13,924 bases of DNA, taken from positions 364 through 14,287 of the forward strand of contig CAJUNI010000047.1 in NCBI GenBank assembly GCA_910587945.1, in the 5' to 3' direction. Every line of letters begins with the position of its first letter. The stretch's first letter is position 1. The DNA comes from an uncultured Parvibacter sp. GTDB taxonomy: Bacteria > Actinomycetota > Coriobacteriia > Coriobacteriales > Eggerthellaceae. The position numbers and the translations under genes are program-made. The notes under the pieces are model-generated. The model worked only from the letters and a program-made list of their open reading frames with translations. It did no database searches and was not told the DNA's origin. Positions 6,903-13,552 of the stretch are shown piece after piece.

Positions 6903-9900
6903 ATGTTTGACTTCAAAAAGCTTCCCTTTAGTCGATCCGATATTGAATCCGTTTTAGACGGGGCCTCCGATGCCGATGAAACCATTGTGGGTTGCGCGGC
7001 AAGCCTTTATGACCAGGGAATCATCACCGTACTTTCCGATCAAGCGCTCCCTGCGGGCGCCTTTGGCTATGCAGTCGAAAACCAAGAGACAGCCGCCCTG
7101 TGCGTAGAGCCGTTGACGGGTGTCAATGGGTGCTCGCTTCTCAACGGCACCTTCCCGCTACACCGGGGTGCCGTATTATTACGCGACAACCCAGGGCTTC
7201 TCTGCTCTACCGGACAATGTGGGTGTACTACCTGCCCCTTTGCACTCGCGGCTTGTTTCCAAGCCCTCACAGATTTGGGCTCCTCGGTCATTCCGCTTTA
7301 TTCTGAATCTCTCGATATTTCCCAGGATATTGCCCGTTTTCGCAGTTTATGGACCCCTCGTTTACCTCATTCTGAAAGCGCTTTAAATCTCTTGCTTTCG
7401 CGATCGGAAAACGACTTTTCTGGTGTATTGATCGTAGACGATCCTTCGTATCTTGATAGTTTTGTAGCTGACTTGGCCCATATTCTCGAGAAGTTGGGAA
7501 AGATCAACGAGAACGCGGTAGAGCGACTTCACATTGGTACACTTATGCGCTCAGTCAATGAAGCGGAGGCGGTATTTCGCGCCACCCATGACGAGAATCT
7601 CAAGGCCCATACGCTTTATGTGGTAGACCGCTTGGGAGACTTCTTCGACATCGACTACGAACGTGATTTTTCGGCCCGCTACATTGTGGAGCGGTTCGGC
7701 CACGTAGTGGATAATCGCTATCTCATTCTTTCAGGCACCGATGCTGAGATCACGCGCTTCTTAGGTATGTCGCCCACCCTCGAGCTTCTCATGGGCGATC
7801 ATCGTCTCAACCTCGAAGGACTTTCCGCGTCCGATATCTATAGCCTCTATCTGGATGAGCTCGACCCGCACCTAAAGGAATCCGCCGATGATGGATTTCG
7901 CGATCGATTCATTGGCTTTGTGGAATTCAACCTTGATGTTCTGCCGTTCCGTGGCGTCGAACTGGCCGACTATCTGGCAAAAACATCCAATGCCTCGGGT
8001 GTGTTAACGCTGCCCCGCAGCCGCTACCGCTCTTCTTCCCTCGACGAAATGCTCAATGGCATTGTGGGACTAGAGCCGGTGAAGCGCACAATCCGCGATC
8101 TTGAATCCTATGCTCTGTTTGCTAAACACGCTCAAGGTCATGGCTGCACCATGCCATCTTCAAGCATGCATATGGTGTTCTACGGCAATCCCGGTACCGG
8201 CAAAACCACGGTAGCCCGCATCATTGCCACGATGCTGTACAAAATCGGTATCATCCCGCAAAACAAGTTTATGGAAGTGACCTCCAAAGACCTCATTGCG
8301 CGCTACGTGGGCCACACCGATAAGCAAGTAGCCGAAGTGATGACGAAGGCGCGGGGCGGCGTTCTTTTCATTGACGAAGCCTACGCCTTAGCCCCAAACC
8401 GCGATAACGAAGCGAGCTTCGCTAAAGAAGCCTTAGCGGAATTGGTAAAACTCATGGAAGACTACCGCAAGGACTTAATTTTGATCCTTGCGGGCTACGA
8501 ACGCGAAATGGAAGATTTTCTTGAGATTAATCCCGGTCTCGCTTCACGCATTGGCTATCGCTTCCACTTTGACGATTTCTCCGTCGACGAGCTCATCCAA
8601 ATCTTCAATCAAGAAATGAGTCGAGCAGGATTTTCTGCCGAAGCGGCAGTGGAAGAGGAGCTCCAGGACCTGTTTGCTTACTTCCGTCGCTTCAAGCATT
8701 TCGGCAATGGACGGTTTGCCCGGGATGTGCTCCAACGCGCCATTATTAACCACGCGACCGGCATCTCCTCCGAAGACACCGACACCGCTTCTCCGTCTTT
8801 GACCTTAGAAGCCAAAGATATTCCCGACCGCCGCGCCTTGATGGACTGCGTTGAAGGCTATGAAAGCACTGCGGAAGAGCTTATGAGCGATCTGGTAGGC
8901 CTGAAGGATATCAAGGAAACTGTTAAGACTATCGAGCGTGTTTCTGCCTATCGCGAAGAAGCTCGTCAGGCGGGACTGCAGCTTCCTGACAGCAACTTAT
9001 CTATGGTGCTTACGGGCAACCCGGGTACTGGCAAAACCACGGTGGCGCGCATTTTAGCTTCCATTCTCTTTACCGTAGGCGCTGTGCCCTCTAATAAATT
9101 TGTCGAAATCGAAGCCAAAGACCTGTTGAGTCGCTACGTCGGTGGTACGTCCCAAGAAACAGGCAAAATTATTGAGCGCTCCTTAGGCGGCATTCTCTTT
9201 ATTGACGAAGCCTACGCCCTCCTTGAAACCAGCTCAGGACGCGAAGCCTTGGCCGTATTCGTGAAAGCCATGGAAGACCACAAGGGAGAATTCACCGTCA
9301 TGTTTGCCGGCTATGAGGCTCCCATGCGGCAATTCATAGATGCCAATCCCGGACTTGCCTCGCGCATTGGCTATACCCTCCATTTCGAAGATTACGAGCC
9401 CAAAGAATTGGCAGAAATGTATTCGCTCAAACTATCAAAAGCGGGCTTTACTTTTGATGACTCCGTAGTTGAAAAAGCCGAAGACGCCCTGCGTTACTTC
9501 CACAACGTTGAGAACTTCGGCAATGGTCGCTTCGTCGACCGGCTCATTCAAGAAACCATTGCCCATAAAGCGCTTCGCGGTGGTAACCCTCAAGATCTTG
9601 CGTCAGCAGATGTTCCTACCATTGATGAACTTTGCAAACTTGTGGCCAATGATATCTATGATCCCTCTGATATTTCTGCCGATGAGGCGCGCCAACGGGT
9701 GGCCTATCACGAAGCCGCCCATGCCTTAGTAGGACTTGAGGAAACCGGGCAGACCGACATCATTCGCGTTACTATCGAACAAGAAGGCACCGGGGCCTTG
9801 GGGTACGTTCAACACGAAAAATCACTCCCTCCCCTGCCCACTGATGCTCGGATTCGCTCAGAATTGTCTATGCTTTTGGCGGGCATGGCAGCCGAAAAGC

Positions 9901-10241
9901 AGTTCTTTGGAGCGTGGTCAGCAGGAAATAGCAGTGATCTTACCCAAGCCACTCATTTAGCCCGTGCGTGGGCTGCCACCTATGGCATGTCCGATGCAGG
10001 GTTGGTGCAATTTGTGGCCCCCCGCACTTCTGCACGAACAACCACGCCAGCCCTCACTGACTTACCAACACCCGTCCTTAATGCCATGAACGAGGTGCTA
10101 GCAGAAGCCTTCGATCATGCCGTCGCTATACTGACAGAACAGGAATCCTGTCTATTGAAACTCGTCGAACAATTGCTCGAGAATGGAACACTTGACGGCG
10201 AAACCATTGTCTCCCTTTGGAAGGATCATCGTCATGAGTGA
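6903..10241 (+). CDS. Multi-AAA+ (CbxX/CfqX-type) protein with fused C-terminal M41 (FtsH-like) metallopeptidase
   Basis: This 1112-residue protein has an unusual layout. Residues 1-165 are unrecognised but hold a Cys cluster (101, 106, 108, 111, 118). Residues ~170-340 resemble an AAA module that has lost its catalytic motifs. Active AAA module 1 (~380-640) has Walker A GNPGTGKTT (428-436), pore loop Tyr468-Val-Gly, Walker B VLFIDE (487-492) and an Arg-finger candidate Arg549. Active module 2 (~655-910) has GNPGTGKTT (705-713), Tyr745-Val-Gly, ILFIDE (764-769) and Arg821. Both are CbxX/CfqX type, as in SpoVK, CbbX and EccA. Residues ~930-1110 match the peptidase M41 domain: zinc motif HEAAH (936-940), GALGYV, AAEKQFFG and the Asp1012 ligand in SAGNSSDLTQAT, then ARAWAATYGMS. 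FtsH membrane helices are absent. Inferred role: a cytosolic ATP-driven unfoldase-protease. GCGAGG lies five bases before the ATG. The next gene overlaps its end. Substrates are unknown. Confidence 0.92.
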   Translation: MFDFKKLPFSRSDIESVLDGASDADETIVGCAASLYDQGIITVLSDQALPAGAFGYAVENQETAALCVEPLTGVNGCSLLNGTFPLHRGAVLLRDNPGLLCSTGQCGCTTCPFALAACFQALTDLGSSVIPLYSESLDISQDIARFRSLWTPRLPHSESALNLLLSRSENDFSGVLIVDDPSYLDSFVADLAHILEKLGKINENAVERLHIGTLMRSVNEAEAVFRATHDENLKAHTLYVVDRLGDFFDIDYERDFSARYIVERFGHVVDNRYLILSGTDAEITRFLGMSPTLELLMGDHRLNLEGLSASDIYSLYLDELDPHLKESADDGFRDRFIGFVEFNLDVLPFRGVELADYLAKTSNASGVLTLPRSRYRSSSLDEMLNGIVGLEPVKRTIRDLESYALFAKHAQGHGCTMPSSSMHMVFYGNPGTGKTTVARIIATMLYKIGIIPQNKFMEVTSKDLIARYVGHTDKQVAEVMTKARGGVLFIDEAYALAPNRDNEASFAKEALAELVKLMEDYRKDLILILAGYEREMEDFLEINPGLASRIGYRFHFDDFSVDELIQIFNQEMSRAGFSAEAAVEEELQDLFAYFRRFKHFGNGRFARDVLQRAIINHATGISSEDTDTASPSLTLEAKDIPDRRALMDCVEGYESTAEELMSDLVGLKDIKETVKTIERVSAYREEARQAGLQLPDSNLSMVLTGNPGTGKTTVARILASILFTVGAVPSNKFVEIEAKDLLSRYVGGTSQETGKIIERSLGGILFIDEAYALLETSSGREALAVFVKAMEDHKGEFTVMFAGYEAPMRQFIDANPGLASRIGYTLHFEDYEPKELAEMYSLKLSKAGFTFDDSVVEKAEDALRYFHNVENFGNGRFVDRLIQETIAHKALRGGNPQDLASADVPTIDELCKLVANDIYDPSDISADEARQRVAYHEAAHALVGLEETGQTDIIRVTIEQEGTGALGYVQHEKSLPPLPTDARIRSELSMLLAGMAAEKQFFGAWSAGNSSDLTQATHLARAWAATYGMSDAGLVQFVAPRTSARTTTPALTDLPTPVLNAMNEVLAEAFDHAVAILTEQESCLLKLVEQLLENGTLDGETIVSLWKDHRHE
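10219..10225 (+). promoter_or_regulatory. Shine-Dalgarno site of the small acidic protein
   Basis: GGAAGGA lies inside the end of the AAA-M41 gene, eight bases before the ATG at 10234. It selects that ATG over one at 10183 that has no such site, and suggests translational coupling. Confidence 0.65.
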
Positions 10242-10458
10242 TAAAACTCCCGAAGAAAAAGATCTTCTTGCCAGCCTTCAAGAAGCCCTGGGAGCCTCCC
10301 AGAAAAGCCAAGATACTAAAGCGGGTTCAAGCGGCACGACTAGTGCCGAAGAAGAGACAAGTGAGGCGACCTCTACCCCCGCACGTGACCCTCAGATCAT
10401 TCAGCTTCTTCAAGAATGTGAGCATATCCTCAACACTGAGAGCCGCCCCATAGGCTAG
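10234..10458 (+). CDS. Small acidic low-complexity protein, unknown function
   Basis: A 74-residue protein of unrecognised family. Residues 1-20 could form an amphipathic helix (EEKDLLASLQEALG). Residues 20-50 are a Ser/Thr/Glu/Ala-rich, probably disordered stretch. Residues 50-70 (DPQIIQLLQECEHIL) could form a second helix with one Cys. It overlaps the 3' end of the AAA-M41 gene by eight bases and has its own ribosome binding site, so it is co-translated with that enzyme. The size, acidity and two-helix-plus-linker layout would suit an adaptor or substrate tag for the protease, but that is only inference from position. There is no signal peptide or membrane segment. Confidence 0.65.
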   Translation: MSDKTPEEKDLLASLQEALGASQKSQDTKAGSSGTTSAEEETSEATSTPARDPQIIQLLQECEHILNTESRPIG

Positions 10459-10500
10459 ACTACAAACAGTCACGTAATACCGTATAGGTGAGGAGCAATT

Positions 10501-10932
10501 ATGACTACACCCGAAGCCGTTGCTGATGCAATCGAAGCTGGTTTTACTGAGCAAGGCTTACGCTATGATCGCATTGAAGATTTCGATAAACCCCTGCTCG
10601 CGCTGAACTTTGGCGGAGGCGACTTTTCCTACAATCACGTACGCATTAACGTTTTTGTAGACAACGATGCTGAGAGCATTCAGATTGTCACGTCTCCCAT
10701 TGCCTCAGTCCCTGCAGAAAAAACCGCGCAGATGCTGATCTGTCTCAACGAAAACAATCGGCGCTTCCGCTGGGTTCATTTCTATCTTGATGACGACAAC
10801 GATCTCATTGCCGAGAGCGATGCCATCATCGACATCAACACCGCCGGTCCCGTTGTGGCCGAATTAGTAGGTCGCACCGCTTCTATCATTGACGACGCCT
10901 ACGCTGATTTCATGAAGGCAATCTGGGCCTAG
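10501..10932 (+). CDS. YbjN-domain protein
   Basis: A 143-residue acidic protein matching the YbjN family, whose fold resembles type III secretion chaperones. Visible family traits are an N-terminal helix (EAVADAIEAGFTEQGLRYD), a strand pair around VRINVFVDNDAESIQIVTSP, the helix-turn AEKTAQMLICLNENNRRFRWVHFYLD and a C-terminal helix after INTAGPVVAELVG. Members have been linked to stress responses and may act as protein-binding chaperones. The biochemical role is not settled. AGGAG (10491-10495) lies five bases before the ATG. It sits 42 bases after the small acidic gene and just before a strong terminator, so it is the last gene of the AAA-M41 operon. A substrate-delivery role is possible but not shown. 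Confidence 0.78.
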   Translation: MTTPEAVADAIEAGFTEQGLRYDRIEDFDKPLLALNFGGGDFSYNHVRINVFVDNDAESIQIVTSPIASVPAEKTAQMLICLNENNRRFRWVHFYLDDDNDLIAESDAIIDINTAGPVVAELVGRTASIIDDAYADFMKAIWA

Positions 10933-10973
10933 GCTGCGCGCATTCCTGCACTAACGCTCCTCTAGCAAGCACA

Positions 10974-11003
10974 AAAAAATCCCCTCTCAGGAGGGGATTT
11001 TTT
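10974..11003. terminator. Bidirectional Rho-independent terminator
   Basis: A 13-bp stem (AAAAAATCCCCTC against GAGGGGATTTTTT) closes a TCAG tetraloop. Poly-A on the left and poly-T on the right make it work in both directions. It separates the convergent YbjN and rplT genes and ends both operons. Confidence 0.92.
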
Positions 11004-11032
11004 ATTACAAGCTACCTTTGCAAGCTGAGTGT

Positions 11033-11386
11033 TTAGAGAGCCTTTTTCGCAACCTCTACCAACGCGGTAAAAGCGGAAGGATCATTGACAGCCATGTCGG
11101 CCAGCACCTTGCGGTCCAACTCAACGCCAGCCTTCTTCAGGCCATTCATAAACACGGAATAGGAAAGACCGTTCAGGCGAGCAGCTGCGTTGATACGGGT
11201 AATCCAGAGACGGCGGATCTCACGCTTCTTGTTGCGGCGATCGCGATACATGTACTGCAAAGAATGCTGTACTTGCTCTTTTGCTGCACGATAAGAACGA
11301 GACTTTGCACCATAGTAACCCTTTGCGCGCGTAAGAACAGTGCGGCGCTTCTTGCGGGCATGAATTGAACGCTTTACACGAGCCAT
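11033..11386 (-). CDS. rplT: Large ribosomal subunit protein bL20
   Basis: A 117-residue, strongly basic protein with the L20 N-terminus (MARVKRSIHARKKRR, then LTRAKGYYGAKSRSYR) and the conserved core RRLWITRINAAARLNGLSYS. L20 binds 23S rRNA and is needed early in 50S assembly. In Firmicutes it also binds the infC-rpmI-rplT leader and represses the operon. Length is as expected for the family. AGGGAG lies about ten bases before the ATG. It is the last gene of the infC-rpmI-rplT operon, 22 bases after rpmI, and is followed by the bidirectional terminator. Confidence 0.97.
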   Translation of the reverse strand: MARVKRSIHARKKRRTVLTRAKGYYGAKSRSYRAAKEQVQHSLQYMYRDRRNKKREIRRLWITRINAAARLNGLSYSVFMNGLKKAGVELDRKVLADMAVNDPSAFTALVEVAKKAL

Positions 11387-11408
11387 TGCTTAATCACTCC
11401 CTTTGTTA

Positions 11409-11606
11409 TTAGCGAAGACCAAGGTTGCGAGACACGACCTTCTTATCGGCCTCGGCAATTTCGGTTTCATGACGGAAATTACGCTTACGCTTCTGGCTCT
11501 TCTTGGTCAGAATGTGGCTCTTGAATGCTTTCGCACGCATGATTTTGCCAGAACCGGTAACGCGGAAACGCTTGGCACTGCCGCGGTGCGTCTTCATCTT
11601 TGGCAT
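11409..11606 (-). CDS. rpmI: Large ribosomal subunit protein bL35
   Basis: A 65-residue, highly basic protein with the L35 pattern MPKMKTHRGSAKRFRVTGSGKI at its start and a central run of basic residues. It is a structural protein of the 50S subunit. The start codon lies two bases after the infC stop, with AAAGGA about nine bases upstream inside infC, so the two are translationally linked. Standard length and position between infC and rplT. Confidence 0.97.
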   Translation of the reverse strand: MPKMKTHRGSAKRFRVTGSGKIMRAKAFKSHILTKKSQKRKRNFRHETEIAEADKKVVSRNLGLR

Positions 11607-11608
11607 GA

Positions 11609-12172
11609 CTATTCGTCCTTTCCTTCGTCTTTCGTAGCATCCTTTTTCTTGCGCGCCGCCGCAGGAAGCGGGGCGATAAGCATATGCATATTGCGGCCTT
11701 CCATCTTGGGTTGATTCTCGATAACCGCAATATCTTTTAGATCGTCAGCTAAACGCTCTAAAATCGACAAACCTTGCTCGGGGTGAGCCATTTCACGGCC
11801 GCGGAACATAATGGTGATCTTTACCTTGTTCCCTGCCTCTAAGAAGCGAAGTACATGCTTCTTCTTGGTCTCGTAGTCACCCACATCAATTTTCGGACGA
11901 AACTTCATTTCCTTAATTTCGACCTTGCTTTGATTCTTACGAGCCTGCTTTGCCTTAATAGCCTGGTCGTACTTGAACTTTCCGTAGTCCATGATGCGAC
12001 ATACTGGCGGATTAGCATTAGGGGCAATTTCGACTAGATCGTAGCCTGCCTCTTCGGCGACACGACGAGCCTGAGCCGTGGGATAGACTCCCAGTTGGTT
12101 GCCGTCGAAATCAATGAGACGGCATTCACGTACCGTAATCTCATCGTTCAATCTCGGCTCTTGAGCGGCTAT
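11609..12172 (-). CDS. infC: Translation initiation factor IF-3, apparent ATA start
   Basis: From the ATA at 12172 this is a 187-residue IF3. The N-domain (about 6-75) contains PRLNDEITVRECRLI and PPVCRIMDYGKFKYDQ. A lysine-rich linker follows (about 73-90), then the C-domain (about 90-170) with KEMKFRPKIDVGDY and KVKITIMFRGREMAH. A charged tail ends the protein. IF3 keeps the ribosomal subunits apart and checks initiator tRNA and start codon. The ATA is preceded by a near-perfect AGGAGGTGA at optimal distance and gives the usual short N-terminus. The in-frame GTG at 12181 lies within that same site, so it is spaced wrongly, and the TTG at 12253 would place the leader hairpin inside the gene. 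IF3 rejects non-AUG starts, so an ATA start would allow self-limitation, as AUU does in E. coli. Confidence 0.95.
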   Translation of the reverse strand: MAAQEPRLNDEITVRECRLIDFDGNQLGVYPTAQARRVAEEAGYDLVEIAPNANPPVCRIMDYGKFKYDQAIKAKQARKNQSKVEIKEMKFRPKIDVGDYETKKKHVLRFLEAGNKVKITIMFRGREMAHPEQGLSILERLADDLKDIAVIENQPKMEGRNMHMLIAPLPAAARKKKDATKDEGKDE

Positions 12173-12177
12173 GGCGC

Positions 12178-12186
12178 TCACCTCCT
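12178..12186 (-). promoter_or_regulatory. Shine-Dalgarno site that decides the infC start
   Basis: AGGAGGTGA on the minus strand ends five bases before the ATA at 12172. It touches or overlaps the alternative GTG at 12181, which therefore cannot be used from this site. No ATG occurs in frame near it. Confidence 0.75.
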
Positions 12187-12205
12187 CATCTGCCCGAAGG
12201 CTTAG

Positions 12206-12240
12206 AATAAAAATACCCGCGGCGTTGCGCCCACGGGTAT
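12206..12240 (-). terminator. Terminator-like hairpin in the infC leader (probable attenuator)
   Basis: On the minus strand ATACCCG (12240-12234) pairs with CGGGTAT (12219-12213). The stem extends inward through a T-G pair and GGCG/CGCC with one bulged G around a CAA loop, and five U residues follow (12213-12209). It lies 34 bases before the Shine-Dalgarno-proximal ATA start rather than at a gene end, so it probably regulates the operon by attenuation. In Firmicutes L20 controls the same operon in this way. The antiterminator and the L20 site were not identified here. Confidence 0.6.
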
Positions 12241-12379
12241 CAAGAATACTCAAAGGATGAATACATCCATCTATTCAAGAAACCCATCAGCCTCAGCCGA
12301 ACTAGGTGGAGGGAAATCCTCACTTGAAAACAGCTTGTCCAGTTTAGCGGTCTCGCGTAGTTCTGACAAGAAAAGATTC
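12241..12379 (-). promoter_or_regulatory. infC operon promoter and leader region
   Basis: A 139-base gap between the upstream membrane-protein gene and the leader hairpin. No convincing -35/-10 pair was found. TGGACA (about 12332-12337 on the minus strand) has no good -10 at the right distance. A short inverted repeat GGATG-AATA-CATCC lies at 12255-12268. There is no terminator after the upstream gene, so read-through into infC is possible. Confidence 0.35.
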
Positions 12380-13459
12380 TTAGACCCAAGAAATATATAC
12401 ATAAACGGTGCGAACGGTATCAGAAAGGTTAGCCGTAGCTCGCGTCATAGAGTAATCATAGGAAAGCACTGCCGACCATTCGCAACCATCAGCCTCGGAC
12501 ACACCGCTAAAGGAGCAATACTCTCGCAGCAACGTCGTACCATCTTCAGCATAGGTGGAATAGGTAGCTGAATCCTCCGGCAAGGATACCGCGCCGTCTT
12601 CTACGGAAAGCCCTGCCTCACGCAGCGTATTCTCAATGATGTGCTCATTGGTTACGGCATCAGCAAAGCTCACTGCCCCATAACCCAGGGCTGAAGCCGA
12701 GGCCGAGCAACCAGCCTGAATCACCAGTGCCTCTTCATTTAAGCCGAGATACACCGTAGGCGTTCCGGTTTGAGAATCCGTGGCGTCTTCCGTAAGCGCA
12801 AGACGCACTTCCTCAACAATAGGACTGCCCTCTTCTTGTACCGGGAGATCGCTAGTGATCTGACATCCTCTTTGCAAGTTGGTCATAACGCTTTCAACAT
12901 TCTGACCAAGCATAGAGGTAAGGTTGGGCATGGTCATAGTCTTGACTGCCGTGGTAGTGGCATCCGTACCATCGTCATCCACAATTACCGAAGAGGTATC
13001 TTGCTGGGTGATTTCTTGGGCATTCGAAGCGGCCTCTTGCAGCAATTGCCAGGTGAAGTAAGCGCCAGCCGCAAACAGAGCCACCAGCAGAATGAGTACC
13101 ACAATCAAGATGCGTCGCATACGCTTCGACTTTTTCATATAGGCAGGCAGCTCTTGCTTGTCGCGCTGTTTCTTCTGCCGCTTTGCTTCCTTTTTGGACA
13201 GAGGCTCTTCCGCGGCAACTTTTGCGTGACGCCCATGCTTTCCCCGTGCCGCTTTTGCCTCAGGATTGGAATCTACTTTGGCAAGAGTGCTCGTTCCGGG
13301 GGCCGAATCTACCGGGGCGCTTTCACGCTCCGGGGAGCCTTCAAAGGGTTCTTCAACCCCCTGGTATCTATCGGATTCGCTTACTACAACGGTGTCATCT
13401 TCGGGCGATTGTTGAGTCGGATCCATCTGATTTCCTGAGGATACAGAGGCTTCGCTCAT
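12380..13459 (-). CDS. Single-pass membrane protein with disordered cytoplasmic tail, possibly PASTA-like exterior
   Basis: A 359-residue protein of unrecognised family. Residues 1-90 are acidic and low in complexity. Residues ~75-115 are strongly basic (KKEAKRQKKQRDK). One membrane helix spans about 117-138 (ILIVVLILLVALFAAGAYF), giving a cytoplasmic N-terminus and about 220 residues outside. The exterior begins Thr/Asp-rich, then MTMPNLTSMLGQNVESVMTN (about 179-198), which resembles the start of a PASTA repeat, weakly. Four scattered Cys in the exterior (near 203, 251, 310 and 321) could form two disulfides, which the CcdA/TlpA system might handle. The ATG at 13459 was chosen over 13486 because AGGAGA lies six bases upstream. 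No function is assigned. Confidence 0.72.
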   Translation of the reverse strand: MSEASVSSGNQMDPTQQSPEDDTVVVSESDRYQGVEEPFEGSPERESAPVDSAPGTSTLAKVDSNPEAKAARGKHGRHAKVAAEEPLSKKEAKRQKKQRDKQELPAYMKKSKRMRRILIVVLILLVALFAAGAYFTWQLLQEAASNAQEITQQDTSSVIVDDDGTDATTTAVKTMTMPNLTSMLGQNVESVMTNLQRGCQITSDLPVQEEGSPIVEEVRLALTEDATDSQTGTPTVYLGLNEEALVIQAGCSASASALGYGAVSFADAVTNEHIIENTLREAGLSVEDGAVSLPEDSATYSTYAEDGTTLLREYCSFSGVSEADGCEWSAVLSYDYSMTRATANLSDTVRTVYVYISWV

Positions 13460-13465
13460 GGTCAA

Positions 13466-13471
13466 TCTCCT
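13466..13471 (-). promoter_or_regulatory. Shine-Dalgarno site of the membrane-protein gene
   Basis: AGGAGA on the minus strand, six bases before the ATG at 13459. It favours this start over the in-frame ATG codons at 13486 and 13480, which lie upstream of the site. Confidence 0.65.
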
Positions 13472-13552
13472 GTCTATCATGGACAATGAAGTTCTTAGGC
13501 ATTATTGGTCTAATGATACCGCTCCTGGGGCCTCTTAGGGCCTAGGGCAAGG

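Noticed and set aside
8160..9700. Direct repeat at DNA level between the two AAA modules as a recent duplication
   Set aside because: Protein motifs repeat and short stretches around Walker A and Walker B match closely, but codons and flanks differ widely. It is an old domain duplication, not a recent DNA repeat.
10183..10233. 17-residue N-terminal extension of the small acidic protein
   Set aside because: It overlaps the C-terminus of the M41 domain gene, while GGAAGGA is correctly placed for the ATG at 10234.
12173..12253. N-terminal extension of IF3 from the TTG at 12253
   Set aside because: It would make IF3 about 27 residues longer than usual, has no ribosome binding site, and would translate through the terminator-like hairpin at 12213-12240.
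12770..13438. 222-codon plus-strand open frame opposite the membrane-protein gene
   Set aside because: It lies wholly antisense to 12380-13459, whose frame has a strong ribosome site, a clear membrane helix and sensible composition. The antisense product is Arg/His/Leu-rich with no recognisable motif.
13500..13552. GGCC-rich inverted repeat after the tail-anchored gene as a terminator
   Set aside because: Arms are only four or five base pairs and no T run follows in the minus direction, so it was not called.
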